Positions 8,950 through 19,962 of a stretch of DNA of 31,443 nucleotides are shown piece after piece. The stretch is from Alphaproteobacteria bacterium (GTDB lineage: Bacteria; Pseudomonadota; Alphaproteobacteria; UBA6615). The position numbers and the translations under genes were made by a program. The DNA is taken from the NCBI GenBank assembly GCA_013003285.1, contig JABDJY010000448.1, positions 1-31,443 of the forward strand, given 5' to 3'. Below the pieces are notes generated by a model that worked only from the letters and a program-made list of their open reading frames with translations, did not search any database and had not been told where the DNA came from. Positions within the stretch are counted from its first letter, which is position 1, and the number at the start of each line of letters is the position of its first letter.

Positions 8950-9869
8950 CTGCGACGTCTGATCATTGCGGCGATTCGGCCATCGATTAGCGCCAACCCA
9001 CAGGCGATCAGCAGCATGCCAATGATGTGCTGGATCAGCAAGAATTCACCCAGAACTGTTATTCCCAGAATAATGGCGGTAACCGGCACGAGGAAATTGA
9101 CCAGCATTAGATTAGTCGCGCCAGCTGTCGCTAATATCCGAAAATAAATCATGTAAGCCGTCGCCGTGGAGATCAGGCCCAGGCTGCCGACGGCGATCCA
9201 ACCTATGGTGCTAGGGGTGGCGAGGTTCCAGGGCTGATCGAATAGCAGAACGGCCGGGATCAGGAGGATTGTCGAGGCGCTTACCTGACCGGTCGCGATC
9301 ATTAGCGGTGGCAATCCCTGTTTGGCGTAGCGCCGCCCATAAATGCTGGCCAGCGCATAAAGACATGCGGCCAAGAGGATGGCGAGTTGAGCCAACAGGC
9401 TGTCGCCGATGTCGCCTAACGCATCCGGGCCGATCAGCACGATAACGCCGACCAAACCCGCGATGACGCCTGCGAACCGGCTCATTGTCATGCGTTCATC
9501 GGTGGTCAGGAAGTGGGCAATGATGACGGTTATCAGCGGGGTCGCGGCGATCAAGATCGAGGCCAGCGCGCTGGCGATGTGCGACTGCCCCCAAGCGATG
9601 AGTGAGAAGGGAATCGCGCCATTGATCGCGCCCATGACCAAGAATGACGTTCAGATGTCCTTTTCTTTGGGAGTTTTGATCCGCAGCCCGATGAGTACGA
9701 CCCAAAGCACGACAGTGGCAATGGCGACCCGCAAAAAGGCAATTGTAAAGGCGGGAAAGTCCAGGACCGCGAGGCTGACAAACAGGAAAGACCCGCCCCA
9801 GAAAATCGACAGCACAAGCAGCATGCTCCATTCGAGCGGGGTCATCGATTTTGCATTGCCGTCGGTCAC
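8946..9869 (-). pseudogene. EamA-family (DMT) permease interrupted by an in-frame TGA
   Basis: Read through, this is a ~307-residue drug/metabolite transporter of the EamA family with about ten transmembrane helices in two repeats (FWGGSFLFVS at the N-terminus, GQSHIASALASIL in the middle). The reading frame is intact except for a TGA at 9651-9653, after KEKDI and before TSFLVMGAINGA. Relatives usually carry Trp here, so TGG to TGA is the simplest change. The 72-residue upstream piece cannot work alone. The downstream 231-residue piece lacks the first helices; it could be re-initiated at ATG 9641, but I see no good ribosome binding site. TGA ends several other genes in the window, so a general TGA=Trp code is excluded. 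Real nonsense mutation or base-call error cannot be separated here. The substrate is unknown. Confidence 0.82.
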
Positions 9870-9997
9870 TTCTGGCTCTCCAAACGTGGGCTCTAACCAT
9901 TAGAGAAGAGACGGTGCTTAAGCGACCCGTTCTTTAGTGTTCCTTAACCAAGACGGTGCAGTTTTGAGACCATTGTATGTCGTTCGAAAATTGCGTT

Positions 9998-10016
9998 TGG
10001 CGAAAATCTAACGCCA
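9998..10016. promoter_or_regulatory. Short inverted repeat upstream of the haem-domain protein gene
   Basis: TGGCG (9998-10002) and CGCCA (10012-10016) form a 5-bp dyad with a 9-base A/T-rich centre, ending about 10 bases before the GGAG ribosome binding site of the gene starting at 10036. It could be an operator or a small leader hairpin. Five-base dyads occur by chance, so the call is weak. Confidence 0.25.
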
Positions 10017-10035
10017 GAATGCCGTGGAGAAAAAA

Positions 10036-10944
10036 ATGACGAAATTAGCAATCGGCGCCCTTGTGGCCACACTGATTACGGCGCCGTCCGGATTGGCCGC
10101 ACAGCAAGATTCTAGCGCATCGGCTGAACTCGTTGCCGTTCAGGTTGATGTTGCACCGACAATAGATGGTGTTGCCGACGAGGATATTTGGGCGCGGGCA
10201 ACGGCGCTTGTAACTCACGATCCTCTCGCTGAGGCCGATTTGACGATCAAGGCCGTCTATTCGGGCGACAGTATCTATTTTCTAGCGAGCTACCCTGACG
10301 CAGATGAAAGCCGCACCCATAAGACCCAGGTATGGATCCCGGAACAGGACCGTTACCGCATCGGCCCCGACCGCGAGGATACCTTTGTGTTCAAATGGAG
10401 CATGGAGCCAGGACCGGTTGACCTTCGAGTCGATGCCGATAGACCTTATCGAGCGGATATTTGGTTCTGGAAGGCAACCCGCACCGATCCTTCAGGCTAC
10501 GCCGATGATAAGATGCATATCTATTCGCCCATCGAAGGCCCTAATTCCAGGACTGTCCTGTCCAAGCGGGGCCTAAGGTTTTTCCTGGACCGTCCGGGTG
10601 ATGACGGTAAGTCGGCGTATCAGACGATGGTCCAGGCCGAACATAAGGGCGATCGAGTGCCCTTCTACGGACCTCGACAGCCGCAGGGGAGTCGGGCCGA
10701 TATTCGTGCCAAGGGTGTGTGGCGCGATGGTGTCTGGACTGTTGAGTTTGCGCGTAAGCTGGTCACGAATAACGCCGACGACATTCAGTTCGACATCGAG
10801 CAGGAATACCGGTTTGGTGTTTCCCGATATGAGATCGCCGGTCGTGAGCGTAATCCAAAATTGGATCAACCTTGGTACGGCGCTGGGGAAATCACCGAAC
10901 AGCTAACAATGAAATTTCTGAATTCGATCGTCGCCAATCGATAG
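10036..10944 (+). CDS. Periplasmic ethylbenzene-dehydrogenase-type haem-binding domain protein
   Basis: A 302-residue exported protein. Residues 1-22 form a Sec signal peptide (LAA before QQD). The mature protein matches the EB_dh domain, the haem b-binding fold of the gamma subunit of ethylbenzene and related dehydrogenases: PTIDGVADEDIW near the start, LTIKAVYSGDSIYFLASY, DREDTFVFKWSM, ADIWFWKA, then GVWRDGVWTVEFAR and the YRFGVSRYE strand. Met and Lys residues suitable as haem ligands are present, but I cannot assign them. No molybdopterin or Fe-S subunit is nearby, so it is not part of a classical dehydrogenase here. I chose ATG 10036 (GGAG 6-7 bases upstream) over GTG 10024. A hybrid histidine kinase starts 36 bases downstream, suggesting co-transcription. 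Confidence 0.8.
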   Translation: MTKLAIGALVATLITAPSGLAAQQDSSASAELVAVQVDVAPTIDGVADEDIWARATALVTHDPLAEADLTIKAVYSGDSIYFLASYPDADESRTHKTQVWIPEQDRYRIGPDREDTFVFKWSMEPGPVDLRVDADRPYRADIWFWKATRTDPSGYADDKMHIYSPIEGPNSRTVLSKRGLRFFLDRPGDDGKSAYQTMVQAEHKGDRVPFYGPRQPQGSRADIRAKGVWRDGVWTVEFARKLVTNNADDIQFDIEQEYRFGVSRYEIAGRERNPKLDQPWYGAGEITEQLTMKFLNSIVANR

Positions 10945-10980
10945 TCCGAGGTTTGAATTGTTCGTGATCCAGGTCAGACG

Positions 10981-13368
<2,388 letters not shown>

Positions 13369-13373
13369 TTCAA

Positions 13374-13388
13374 ACGCCCAAGCGGCGT
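13374..13388 (+). terminator. Weak stem-loop after the kinase gene
   Basis: ACGCC (13374-13378) pairs with GGCGT (13384-13388) across a 5-base loop, 6 bases after the kinase stop codon. No T-run follows (the next bases are TATATATAAG), so it is not a standard intrinsic terminator. It may only protect the 3' end. Confidence 0.25.
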
Positions 13389-13400
13389 GTATATATAAGT

Positions 13401-13439
13401 GTAGACCTCGCGGGTAAGAATGACCGGTCGAAGGTCTAC
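13401..13439. promoter_or_regulatory. Long-spaced inverted repeat in the leader of the RTX protein gene
   Basis: GTAGACCT (13401-13408) and AGGTCTAC (13432-13439) are perfect 8-base reverse complements 23 bases apart. Allowing one bulged A, two more pairs (CG/CG) extend the stem. It sits between the kinase stop (13368) and the RTX gene (13645). It could be a regulator site or an RNA stem-loop. No T-run follows. Confidence 0.45.
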
Positions 13440-13615
13440 CAAATCGTAAAATCCCTTAAATACAACGAGATACTTAGCGACCGGTTGGAAATTGCCGGAT
13501 AATTGCGCTTTATTTTTGCTTATATTCATCTGAATGCCTCTAAACACTCGCAAGTATTGGAATCGATAGAGAAAGCAAAAAAGGAACTTTGGTGGCAGGC
13601 TCGTCCGCGAAGTCA

Positions 13616-13630
13616 GAATTGATTCAATTC
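13616..13630. promoter_or_regulatory. 15-base odd palindrome next to the ribosome binding site of the RTX protein gene
   Basis: GAATTGA, a central T, and TCAATTC form a perfect 7-1-7 dyad. It ends 3 bases before the GGAG Shine-Dalgarno sequence (13634-13637) of the gene starting at 13645. A one-base centre cannot form a tight RNA loop (only a 5-bp stem with a 5-base loop could), so a protein-binding operator is the better reading. Confidence 0.5.
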
Positions 13631-13644
13631 GATGGAGTACGGAC

Positions 13645-16600
13645 ATGCCCCCAGGTGGAAATAAAGGCGGCGGCGGTGGCGCCGGGTCGAGCGGTAGTGG
13701 CAGTGGCGGAAGCGGCGGCAAGAACGGGTTAAATGCCGTCCGCGGCACCAATAATGCCGATCTACTGATCGGCACAGATGCCGCCGATATGGTCGACGGC
13801 AAAGGCGGCGACGATACCCTGTTCGGTGGGCTGGGCAATGACCTGATCGAAGGTGACAAGGGCAACGACGTCCTTATCGGTGGCGCTGGCGACGACCATC
13901 TCGATGGTGGCCACGATACCGATTCCGCGCTCTATATGGATGATTCCGCGGGGACGTCGAGCAGCGATCCTGACGATTATTATTCGGTGTTCGGCTACGA
14001 CATCGCGATCGGCCCCAACGGTACGACGATTACCGATCAGGATGCCGCCGACGGCGATACCGGCGTTGATACGTTGGTGGCTGTCGAGAACGCTGTTTTC
14101 TCTGACAATGACGCAGATGGCGATGGCACGGCCGAGCTGATAACCGTGCATCTCGATGGCCAGAACAATGCGGTTTTGGCGGTCGCCGATAGTGGTGCGG
14201 GAGATGAAGACACCGCCATCGTCTATGACGCTGGTTATCTTATCGCCAATGACATTGATTTCGACGGTGACGCGAAGGAACTTATATCTGTTCAAGACGC
14301 GGTGAATGGCACCGTTTCGCTAGCCGCGGACGGAACCGTAACTTTCATCCCCAATGCCGACTATTCCGGCGAGGCCAGTTTCACCTACACCGTGACGGAC
14401 GGTAAAGGTGGGACGGATACGCAAATCGTAAGTCTCGATATTGCCGCGGTGGTCGATGCCCCGATTCTCGAAGTGGCGCCTGCCATGGGAGATGAGGATA
14501 CGCCGATTGCGCTGAACCTGTCGGCGGCGCCGTCGGATGCCGATGGCTCGGAAATTCTGTCTTCCCTGTTGGTGTCGGCCATTCCGGTTGGTGCAACCCT
14601 GTCGGACGGCGTGAACAGTTTCACCGCTGTTGCCGGCGATACAGAGATTGATATTTTCGATTGGAACCAGAGTTCCCTGACGATTACTCCACCCGCTGAT
14701 AGCGATGTGGACTTTGAGTTGACGGTGACGGCAGAGGCCATGGAGGTCTCTAACGGTGACACTAAAACGACAAGTGAACCCATTGCTGTCACCGTCAACG
14801 CCATCGCCGATGCGCCGACGCTCGATCTTAACGATGGGGTGGCGGGCGATCAGTTGGCGATAGGCGTTTCCGGCGACGAAGATACGGCGATTGCGTTCGA
14901 CGTATCATCCGCTCTGAGCGATACGGACGGATCGGAAACACTGTCGCTGGTTGTCTCCGCGATCCCTGTCGGCGCGACGCTAACAGACGGGACGGAAGTC
15001 TTTGTCGCCAGTGCTGGCGACACTGAGGTCGATATTTCGACCTGGAATTGGACCAGCATGATGGTGACGCCGCCGCTCAACAGCGGTGACGATTTTCAAT
15101 TGACCGTGACGGCGACGGCAACCGAATTCTCCAACAGTGATACCGCTACCACGGTCGGTACGATCGATGTTGGGGTGACCGGCACCGTCGATGCGCCGAC
15201 GTTGGATTTGGATGCCAATACGGCGGGTGATCAGTCGATCGGAGCTGCAAGCGGGGACGAAGACACGGCGATCGCGGTCGATCTAACGGCGGCGCTGAGT
15301 GATACGGATGGTTCGGAGACTTTGTCACTTGTGGTGTCGGCAATTCCTGTCGGCGCAACCCTGTCGGACGGGATCAATTCGTTCACCGCGACTGGAACCG
15401 GCACCGAAGTTGATATAGCTGCTTGGAATCAGGCGGCGCTGACAATTACGCCACCGGCTGATAGCGATGGCGATTTCCAGCTGACGGTGACAGCGACGGC
15501 GACCGAAGGCGGCGCTGGTGGCGCCACGGCGTCAACCGCCGGTACCATCGACGTTACGGTCAACGCCGTAGCCGATGCACCGGAGATTGATCTAGATGCG
15601 CCGCAAACGGGTGCGCAGAACGTAGGTGCCGCTGAAGGACAGCAGGGGAAACCCATCGCGCTCGATGTAGCGGCATCAGTTTCCGATACGGACGGTTCTG
15701 AATCGCTAACATCGCTGGTGGTGTCGAACATTCCGGTCGATGCGATTTTGTCGGATGGGGTGAATAGCTTTACCGCGACGGCCGGCGATACCGATGTGGA
15801 TATCCTGGGTTGGGATTTGAATGCGCTGACAGTCACGCCGTTGGCGGGCAATGACGTCGACTTCCAACTGCTGGTGACGGCGACATCGACGGAAAGCTCG
15901 AACGGCGACACCAATTGGACGCAAGGTTCGATTGATGTGACGGTCCTGGGTGAAATCGGCGCCCCGACCATCGACCTTGGCGCATTGGCGACTTCCGCCG
16001 GGTTCAGCATTTTCGGCGCCGACAATGGCGATCAAGTCGGTTGGTCGGTGTCCGACGCAGGTGACATCAATGGCGACGGCTTCGGCGATATCATTCTCGG
16101 CGCCCTGAACGGAGATGGCCTGGCGGATGCCAAGCTCGATGCCGGTGAGAGTTACGTCATCTTCGGTAAGGTCGGCGGCTTTGGCGACATCGATTTGGGC
16201 GCCTTGGCACCTGCCGATGGATTTATGATCGGTGGCGCGGCTACCGGCGACCATTCGGGTAATTCAGTTTCCTCGGCGGGTGATATCAATGGCGATGGCT
16301 TTGCCGACATCATCATCGGTGCCTCTGAATCCGATGGCACGGGCGGACCGGACGACGGTGACGGTGAAAGCTATGTGATTTTCGGTAAAGCCGGCGGGTT
16401 CACGGATATCGATCTCGGATCGCTTTCTGGCGCTGATGGCTTTACGATCTCAGGTGCAGAAGCTGGCGATAAGTCAGGCTTCTCGGTGGCCTCGGCCGGC
16501 GACATCGATGGCGATGGGTTCGATGATTTAATCATCGGCGCCTACCTCGCCGATGACGCCGGTGTGGCCGATGCCGGCCAGAGTTATGTGATCTTCGGTC

Positions 16601-18018
16601 AGCCTGGTGGGTTTTCCGATATCGATTTGGGCGCCATAGCGCCGGGTGCCGGGTTCACGATTACCGGTGGCGGCGCGGGCGATCAGGCCGGTTGGTCGGT
16701 TAGTTCAGCCGGCGATGTTAACGGTGATGGCTTCGACGATATTATTGTGGGCGCACTCCGCGGCGACGGTATTGGCGACGCCGAAAAAGACGCTGGCGAA
16801 AGCTATGTAATCTTCGGTAAAGCCAGTGGTTTCTCCGATATCGACGTAAGCACATTGGCGCCAGCCGATGGCTTTACCATTCGCGGTGCAGATGCCGGTG
16901 ATCGGGCGGGTTACTCGGTTTCATCCGCCGGCGACGTTAATCGAGATGGTTATGAGGATGTAATTATCGGCGCTATTGGCGGCCGGGGCGCTGGTAACGC
17001 CACGATGAACTCAGGCGAGGCCTATGTCGTGTTCGGCAAGGCAAGCGGTCTTGGCGATGTCGACTTAGGCGCGCTGGCGCCGACAGACGGTTTCGTTATA
17101 CGCGGTTCTGACCCCGTCGATTCGTTAGGGCGCTCGGTTTCTTCTGCCGGCGACATCAATGGCGATGGCTTTGACGATATCATCGTTGGCGCCTGGTTCG
17201 CCGATGGCATCAACGAATTAGAACCCAACGCCGGTGAGAGCTACGTGATCTTCGGTAAAAAGGATGGCTTTGGTCCGATTGAAGTCGATGCACTGACACC
17301 GACAGAGGGTTTTACCATTCTGGGTGCAACCACGGGCGATAGTTCGGGTGCCGTTGTTTCGGCCGCCGGCGATATCGATGGCGACGGTTACGATGATGTT
17401 ATTGTTAGCGCACCGCTGGCTGATGGTGTTGATGATTTAAGTGTCGATGCCGGCGATAGCTATGTGATCTTCGGCGGCAATCTAACCGGGGCGGTCACCC
17501 ATGAAGGTACGGCCGCGAGCGAGACCCTGGTCGGAACAATTGATGCCGATGTTATGGTAGCTGGTCAGGGTGACGACACTGTGACCGGTGGTGGCGGCGC
17601 GGATGTTTTGATCGGCGGTGCCGGTAACGACTTGTTGTCGATCGGCGATACCAATTTCGCCCGCATCGACGGTGGCACAGGCTACGATACGGTTGTGCTG
17701 GAAGGCGCCGGCGAAAGCCTCGATCTGACCCTTCTGGGTTCGGCAGAGATCGAAGGCGTCGAGGCGTTCGACCTGTCAGGAACGGGCGATAACGAGCTGA
17801 CCCTCAATGCCCAGGACGTATTGCAATTGTCGGATGAAACAAACGACCTGCGCATTCTGGGCGATGGCGGCGACAATGTGATCTTGGAAGGTGACTTTGC
17901 CGCGGCCGGTCAGGAAATTATCGATGGCACGACATACGATGTCTATGCATCGGCCAGCACCGACGCGCGCGTGTTGACGGAAGTCACGGATGTCACCGTG
18001 AACCTGGTCATCGTTTAA
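13645..18018 (+). CDS. Giant RTX surface protein with Ig/cadherin-like repeats and a seven-unit FG-GAP propeller
   Basis: A 1457-residue acidic protein, probably secreted by a type I system and displayed on or released from the cell. There is no Sec signal; residues 1-28 are a Gly/Ser/Lys-rich head. Calcium-binding RTX nonapeptides (GGxGxD type) follow at about 32-90, then a cadherin-like VCBS segment (about 180-268, ending TYTVTDGKGGTD). Four ~125-residue Ig-like repeats cover about 268-770. Seven FG-GAP units cover about 793-1285, each with an integrin-alpha-like calcium loop (DINGDGFGD type) and a SYVIFGK strand. A second RTX block is at about 1290-1340, with a beta-rich C-terminus ending in the hydrophobic VNLVIV, as in type I secretion signals. 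Seven FG-GAP units would close one beta-propeller. GGAG is 7 bases before the ATG. No secretion genes are in the window. Adhesion or matrix function is inferred. Confidence 0.9.
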   Translation: MPPGGNKGGGGGAGSSGSGSGGSGGKNGLNAVRGTNNADLLIGTDAADMVDGKGGDDTLFGGLGNDLIEGDKGNDVLIGGAGDDHLDGGHDTDSALYMDDSAGTSSSDPDDYYSVFGYDIAIGPNGTTITDQDAADGDTGVDTLVAVENAVFSDNDADGDGTAELITVHLDGQNNAVLAVADSGAGDEDTAIVYDAGYLIANDIDFDGDAKELISVQDAVNGTVSLAADGTVTFIPNADYSGEASFTYTVTDGKGGTDTQIVSLDIAAVVDAPILEVAPAMGDEDTPIALNLSAAPSDADGSEILSSLLVSAIPVGATLSDGVNSFTAVAGDTEIDIFDWNQSSLTITPPADSDVDFELTVTAEAMEVSNGDTKTTSEPIAVTVNAIADAPTLDLNDGVAGDQLAIGVSGDEDTAIAFDVSSALSDTDGSETLSLVVSAIPVGATLTDGTEVFVASAGDTEVDISTWNWTSMMVTPPLNSGDDFQLTVTATATEFSNSDTATTVGTIDVGVTGTVDAPTLDLDANTAGDQSIGAASGDEDTAIAVDLTAALSDTDGSETLSLVVSAIPVGATLSDGINSFTATGTGTEVDIAAWNQAALTITPPADSDGDFQLTVTATATEGGAGGATASTAGTIDVTVNAVADAPEIDLDAPQTGAQNVGAAEGQQGKPIALDVAASVSDTDGSESLTSLVVSNIPVDAILSDGVNSFTATAGDTDVDILGWDLNALTVTPLAGNDVDFQLLVTATSTESSNGDTNWTQGSIDVTVLGEIGAPTIDLGALATSAGFSIFGADNGDQVGWSVSDAGDINGDGFGDIILGALNGDGLADAKLDAGESYVIFGKVGGFGDIDLGALAPADGFMIGGAATGDHSGNSVSSAGDINGDGFADIIIGASESDGTGGPDDGDGESYVIFGKAGGFTDIDLGSLSGADGFTISGAEAGDKSGFSVASAGDIDGDGFDDLIIGAYLADDAGVADAGQSYVIFGQPGGFSDIDLGAIAPGAGFTITGGGAGDQAGWSVSSAGDVNGDGFDDIIVGALRGDGIGDAEKDAGESYVIFGKASGFSDIDVSTLAPADGFTIRGADAGDRAGYSVSSAGDVNRDGYEDVIIGAIGGRGAGNATMNSGEAYVVFGKASGLGDVDLGALAPTDGFVIRGSDPVDSLGRSVSSAGDINGDGFDDIIVGAWFADGINELEPNAGESYVIFGKKDGFGPIEVDALTPTEGFTILGATTGDSSGAVVSAAGDIDGDGYDDVIVSAPLADGVDDLSVDAGDSYVIFGGNLTGAVTHEGTAASETLVGTIDADVMVAGQGDDTVTGGGGADVLIGGAGNDLLSIGDTNFARIDGGTGYDTVVLEGAGESLDLTLLGSAEIEGVEAFDLSGTGDNELTLNAQDVLQLSDETNDLRILGDGGDNVILEGDFAAAGQEIIDGTTYDVYASASTDARVLTEVTDVTVNLVIV
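14450..15957 (+). repeat. Four tandem Ig/cadherin-like coding repeats (~375 bases each)
   Basis: Four in-frame units begin near 14450, 14806, 15188 and 15572. Each starts with a VDAP/ADAP linker, then DTDGSE (or DADGSE), IPVGATLSDG, a D-I-x-x-W strand and LTVTATATE, ending TIDVTV. The middle two are closest to each other. They are coding repeats within the RTX protein, likely made by internal duplication, and a site for copy-number change. Confidence 0.85.
16021..17490 (+). repeat. Seven tandem FG-GAP coding repeats (216-222 bases each)
   Basis: Units begin near 16021, 16243, 16459, 16675, 16891, 17110 and 17329. Each encodes G-D-x-x-G-x-S-V, S-A-G-D, a D-x-N/D-x-D-G-x-x-D calcium loop, I-I-x-G-A and S-Y-V-I-F-G-K. 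The fifth has Arg in the loop (DVNRDGYED); the sixth starts with PVD instead of AGD; the seventh diverges most at SAP and leads into the C-terminal RTX block. The period is close to constant, so this is protein-level repetition, not a CRISPR or non-coding array. Confidence 0.88.
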
Positions 18019-18038
18019 CCCTTGCGATTGGATCAACC

Positions 18039-19121
18039 TTGACCACAGCGACCTTGGAGAAAACCCCTGCGCCCGAAGGTGAAGCGCGGCAAACGCCGCC
18101 TTTGGATTTGGAGCCGTCATCGAAATTCGCATCCTGGCTGGCGGGGCTCGAGACCAGCCTTTGTTTGACGACCTATCAGTCCGGCAAGATTTTCATGGTC
18201 GGCACGGCTGACGGAGAGCGGCTGTCGGTATTCGAACGCACGCTCAATCGGTGCATGGGTTTGGCCGTTGCGGATCGAAGCGTCTATGTCTCGACCCTGT
18301 GGCAGTTATGGCGGCTAGAAAATGTCATGCCGGCTGGCCAATCCAAGGACGGCTATGATGGCATTTATGTGCCCCAGACGGGCTCGGTGACCGGCGATCT
18401 AGACATCCACGATATGGCGGTCGATGACGATGGCCGGTTGATTTTCGTCAACACGTTATTTTCGTGCCTGGCGACAACCAGTGAGACCCATTCGTTCCGG
18501 CCCCTGTGGAAGCCGGACTTCATCAGCAGTTTAGCGCCCGAGGACCGTTGCCATTTGAATGGCTTGGCAATGCGCGATGGTAAGGCCGCTTATGTGACTG
18601 TCGTGTCCAAGACCGATACGGCTGGTGGCTGGCGTGAGCATCGCCGCCGGGGCGGTTGCGTGATCGATGTCAAAACTAACGAGATTGTCGCCCACGGTCT
18701 GTCCATGCCCCATTCGCCGCGCTGGTACGATGACAGATTGTGGCTGCACAATTCTGGCTCCGGCGAGTTTGGTTATATCGACTTTGAGACCGGACGCTTT
18801 GAGCCGTTGGTTTGCTGCCCGGGCTATCTGAGGGGCCTCACCTTTTGCGGCGGCTATGCGGTTATGGGGCTGTCGAAGCCGCGTGGCAGCAAGGCCTTCG
18901 AAGGCCTGGTTTTGGAAGACACGCTGAAGAAAGCCGGCGTTAGTGCGCAATGCGGGCTTCTCGTCGTTGACCTGAACACGGGTGAGACCGTGCATTCGCT
19001 TAAAATCGATGGCGTGGTCGAAGAGCTTTATGACGTCGCTGCGTTGCCGGGCGTCAGCCGACCCATGGCGGTTGGCCTCCAGAGCGACGACATCCGCCGG
19101 GTGATTTCCATCGAAGAATAG
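18039..19121 (+). CDS. TIGR03032 family protein
   Basis: A 360-residue protein with no signal peptide or membrane segment, matching the TIGR03032 family of unknown function: SWLAGLETSLCLTTYQSGKIF near residue 30, then DIHDMAVD, FVNTLFSCLAT, LNGLAMRDG, GGCVIDV, MPHSPRW and LRGLTFCGGYAVMGLS. The regular LAVADRSVYVST / LAMRDGKAAYVT / MPHSPRWYDDRLW spacing looks like beta-propeller blades (inference). The start is TTG at 18039; no ATG lies upstream of the conserved region. It begins 20 bases after the RTX protein stop on the same strand, so the two are probably one transcript. That suggests a job in making, modifying or sensing the surface protein, but no activity is known to me. Confidence 0.85.
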   Translation: MTTATLEKTPAPEGEARQTPPLDLEPSSKFASWLAGLETSLCLTTYQSGKIFMVGTADGERLSVFERTLNRCMGLAVADRSVYVSTLWQLWRLENVMPAGQSKDGYDGIYVPQTGSVTGDLDIHDMAVDDDGRLIFVNTLFSCLATTSETHSFRPLWKPDFISSLAPEDRCHLNGLAMRDGKAAYVTVVSKTDTAGGWREHRRRGGCVIDVKTNEIVAHGLSMPHSPRWYDDRLWLHNSGSGEFGYIDFETGRFEPLVCCPGYLRGLTFCGGYAVMGLSKPRGSKAFEGLVLEDTLKKAGVSAQCGLLVVDLNTGETVHSLKIDGVVEELYDVAALPGVSRPMAVGLQSDDIRRVISIEE

Positions 19122-19297
19122 CTTCGACGGCATCGAGAACTGCCGGTGGTGCTCTTGCATCAGCTGCCGAGCAATATTTCGCGAGCTATTGGTCAAGACC
19201 GGCTGGTCGACCTAGACAATTAATCTCCTCTGCTTATGTGTTAGTGAACGGCAGGTCATGGCGTCCTGCTGGTTGTACTGCGCGCGAGGCTTGCTTT

Positions 19298-19945
19298 ATG
19301 GACGAACCAGTCTCCGATTATGTCGCGGGACGGTCGTGCGCGAGCTGCACTATGTGCTGCAAGCTGCTCAGCATCGAGGCTCTCAATAAACCGTGCCTAC
19401 AATGGTGCACCCATTGCGACATTGGCGCTGGTTGCAAAATCTATCAGGAACGGCCGACGGAGTGCCGCGCTTTTACCTGTGGCTATCTCGCAGAGGCGGG
19501 GATTGGTGAGCATTGGAAGCCGGTCAAATCGAAAATGGTGATCTCACGTGCGACCAACGGCAACCGGATCGTCGTTTATGTGGACGCCGACCGGTCTGAT
19601 GCCTGGCGCAAGGAGCCCTATTACTCGGACCTAAAAAGTTGGTCGCGGACCGCCGCGCAAAACCAAGGCCAGTTATTTGTGTCCCAGGGCCGTGACATGA
19701 TCGTGATTACGCCAGACGGCGAAACCAACTTAGGTCCGGTGAGGGACGATCAAGTAGTTGTCGCGCGGCGCCGACGTAGAACCGGCTATGCCGAGATCGA
19801 CCATATCGTTGTTGACCAAAGCGATCCGATCTTGGCACAGCTCCAGCTCCTGCAAGACGCGGAAGCGGCCAAGAAAGCGACACCGGGGGCGCTTGCCGAA
19901 GCCAAACGCGAGGTCGAAGCGTGGTTGGCAAGCCAGGATAAATAG
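19298..19945 (+). CDS. YkgJ-type cysteine-cluster protein
   Basis: A 215-residue cytoplasmic protein. The first 62 residues contain ten Cys (14, 17, 20, 21, 33, 37, 40, 46, 56, 61), with CASCTMCC, CLQWCTHC and RPTECRAFTC. This fits the YkgJ/CxxCxxCC family, thought to bind zinc or an iron-sulphur cluster. The remaining ~150 residues hold a small alpha/beta region and an Ala/Glu/Lys-rich C-terminal helix. I chose ATG 19298, which has GAGG 8 bases upstream, over the in-frame GTG-type start at 19238. The 176-base gap before it contains nothing I recognise. Function unknown. Confidence 0.82.
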   Translation: MDEPVSDYVAGRSCASCTMCCKLLSIEALNKPCLQWCTHCDIGAGCKIYQERPTECRAFTCGYLAEAGIGEHWKPVKSKMVISRATNGNRIVVYVDADRSDAWRKEPYYSDLKSWSRTAAQNQGQLFVSQGRDMIVITPDGETNLGPVRDDQVVVARRRRRTGYAEIDHIVVDQSDPILAQLQLLQDAEAAKKATPGALAEAKREVEAWLASQDK

Positions 19946-19962
19946 CCTGTCGCGGTAAGACT

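Noticed and set aside
9651..9653. TGA read as tryptophan (code change) or selenocysteine
   Set aside because: TGA ends several other genes in the window, and there is no selenocysteine-type context in an EamA permease. A mutation or base-call error is simpler.
9409..9903. 164-codon plus-strand frame across the disrupted EamA permease
   Set aside because: It is antisense to the permease, with low-complexity composition; the permease frame explains the sequence.
16021..17490. Regular ~216-base repeats as a CRISPR or other non-coding array
   Set aside because: The repeats are all in frame and encode FG-GAP units with the expected calcium loops; the unit is far longer than a CRISPR repeat.
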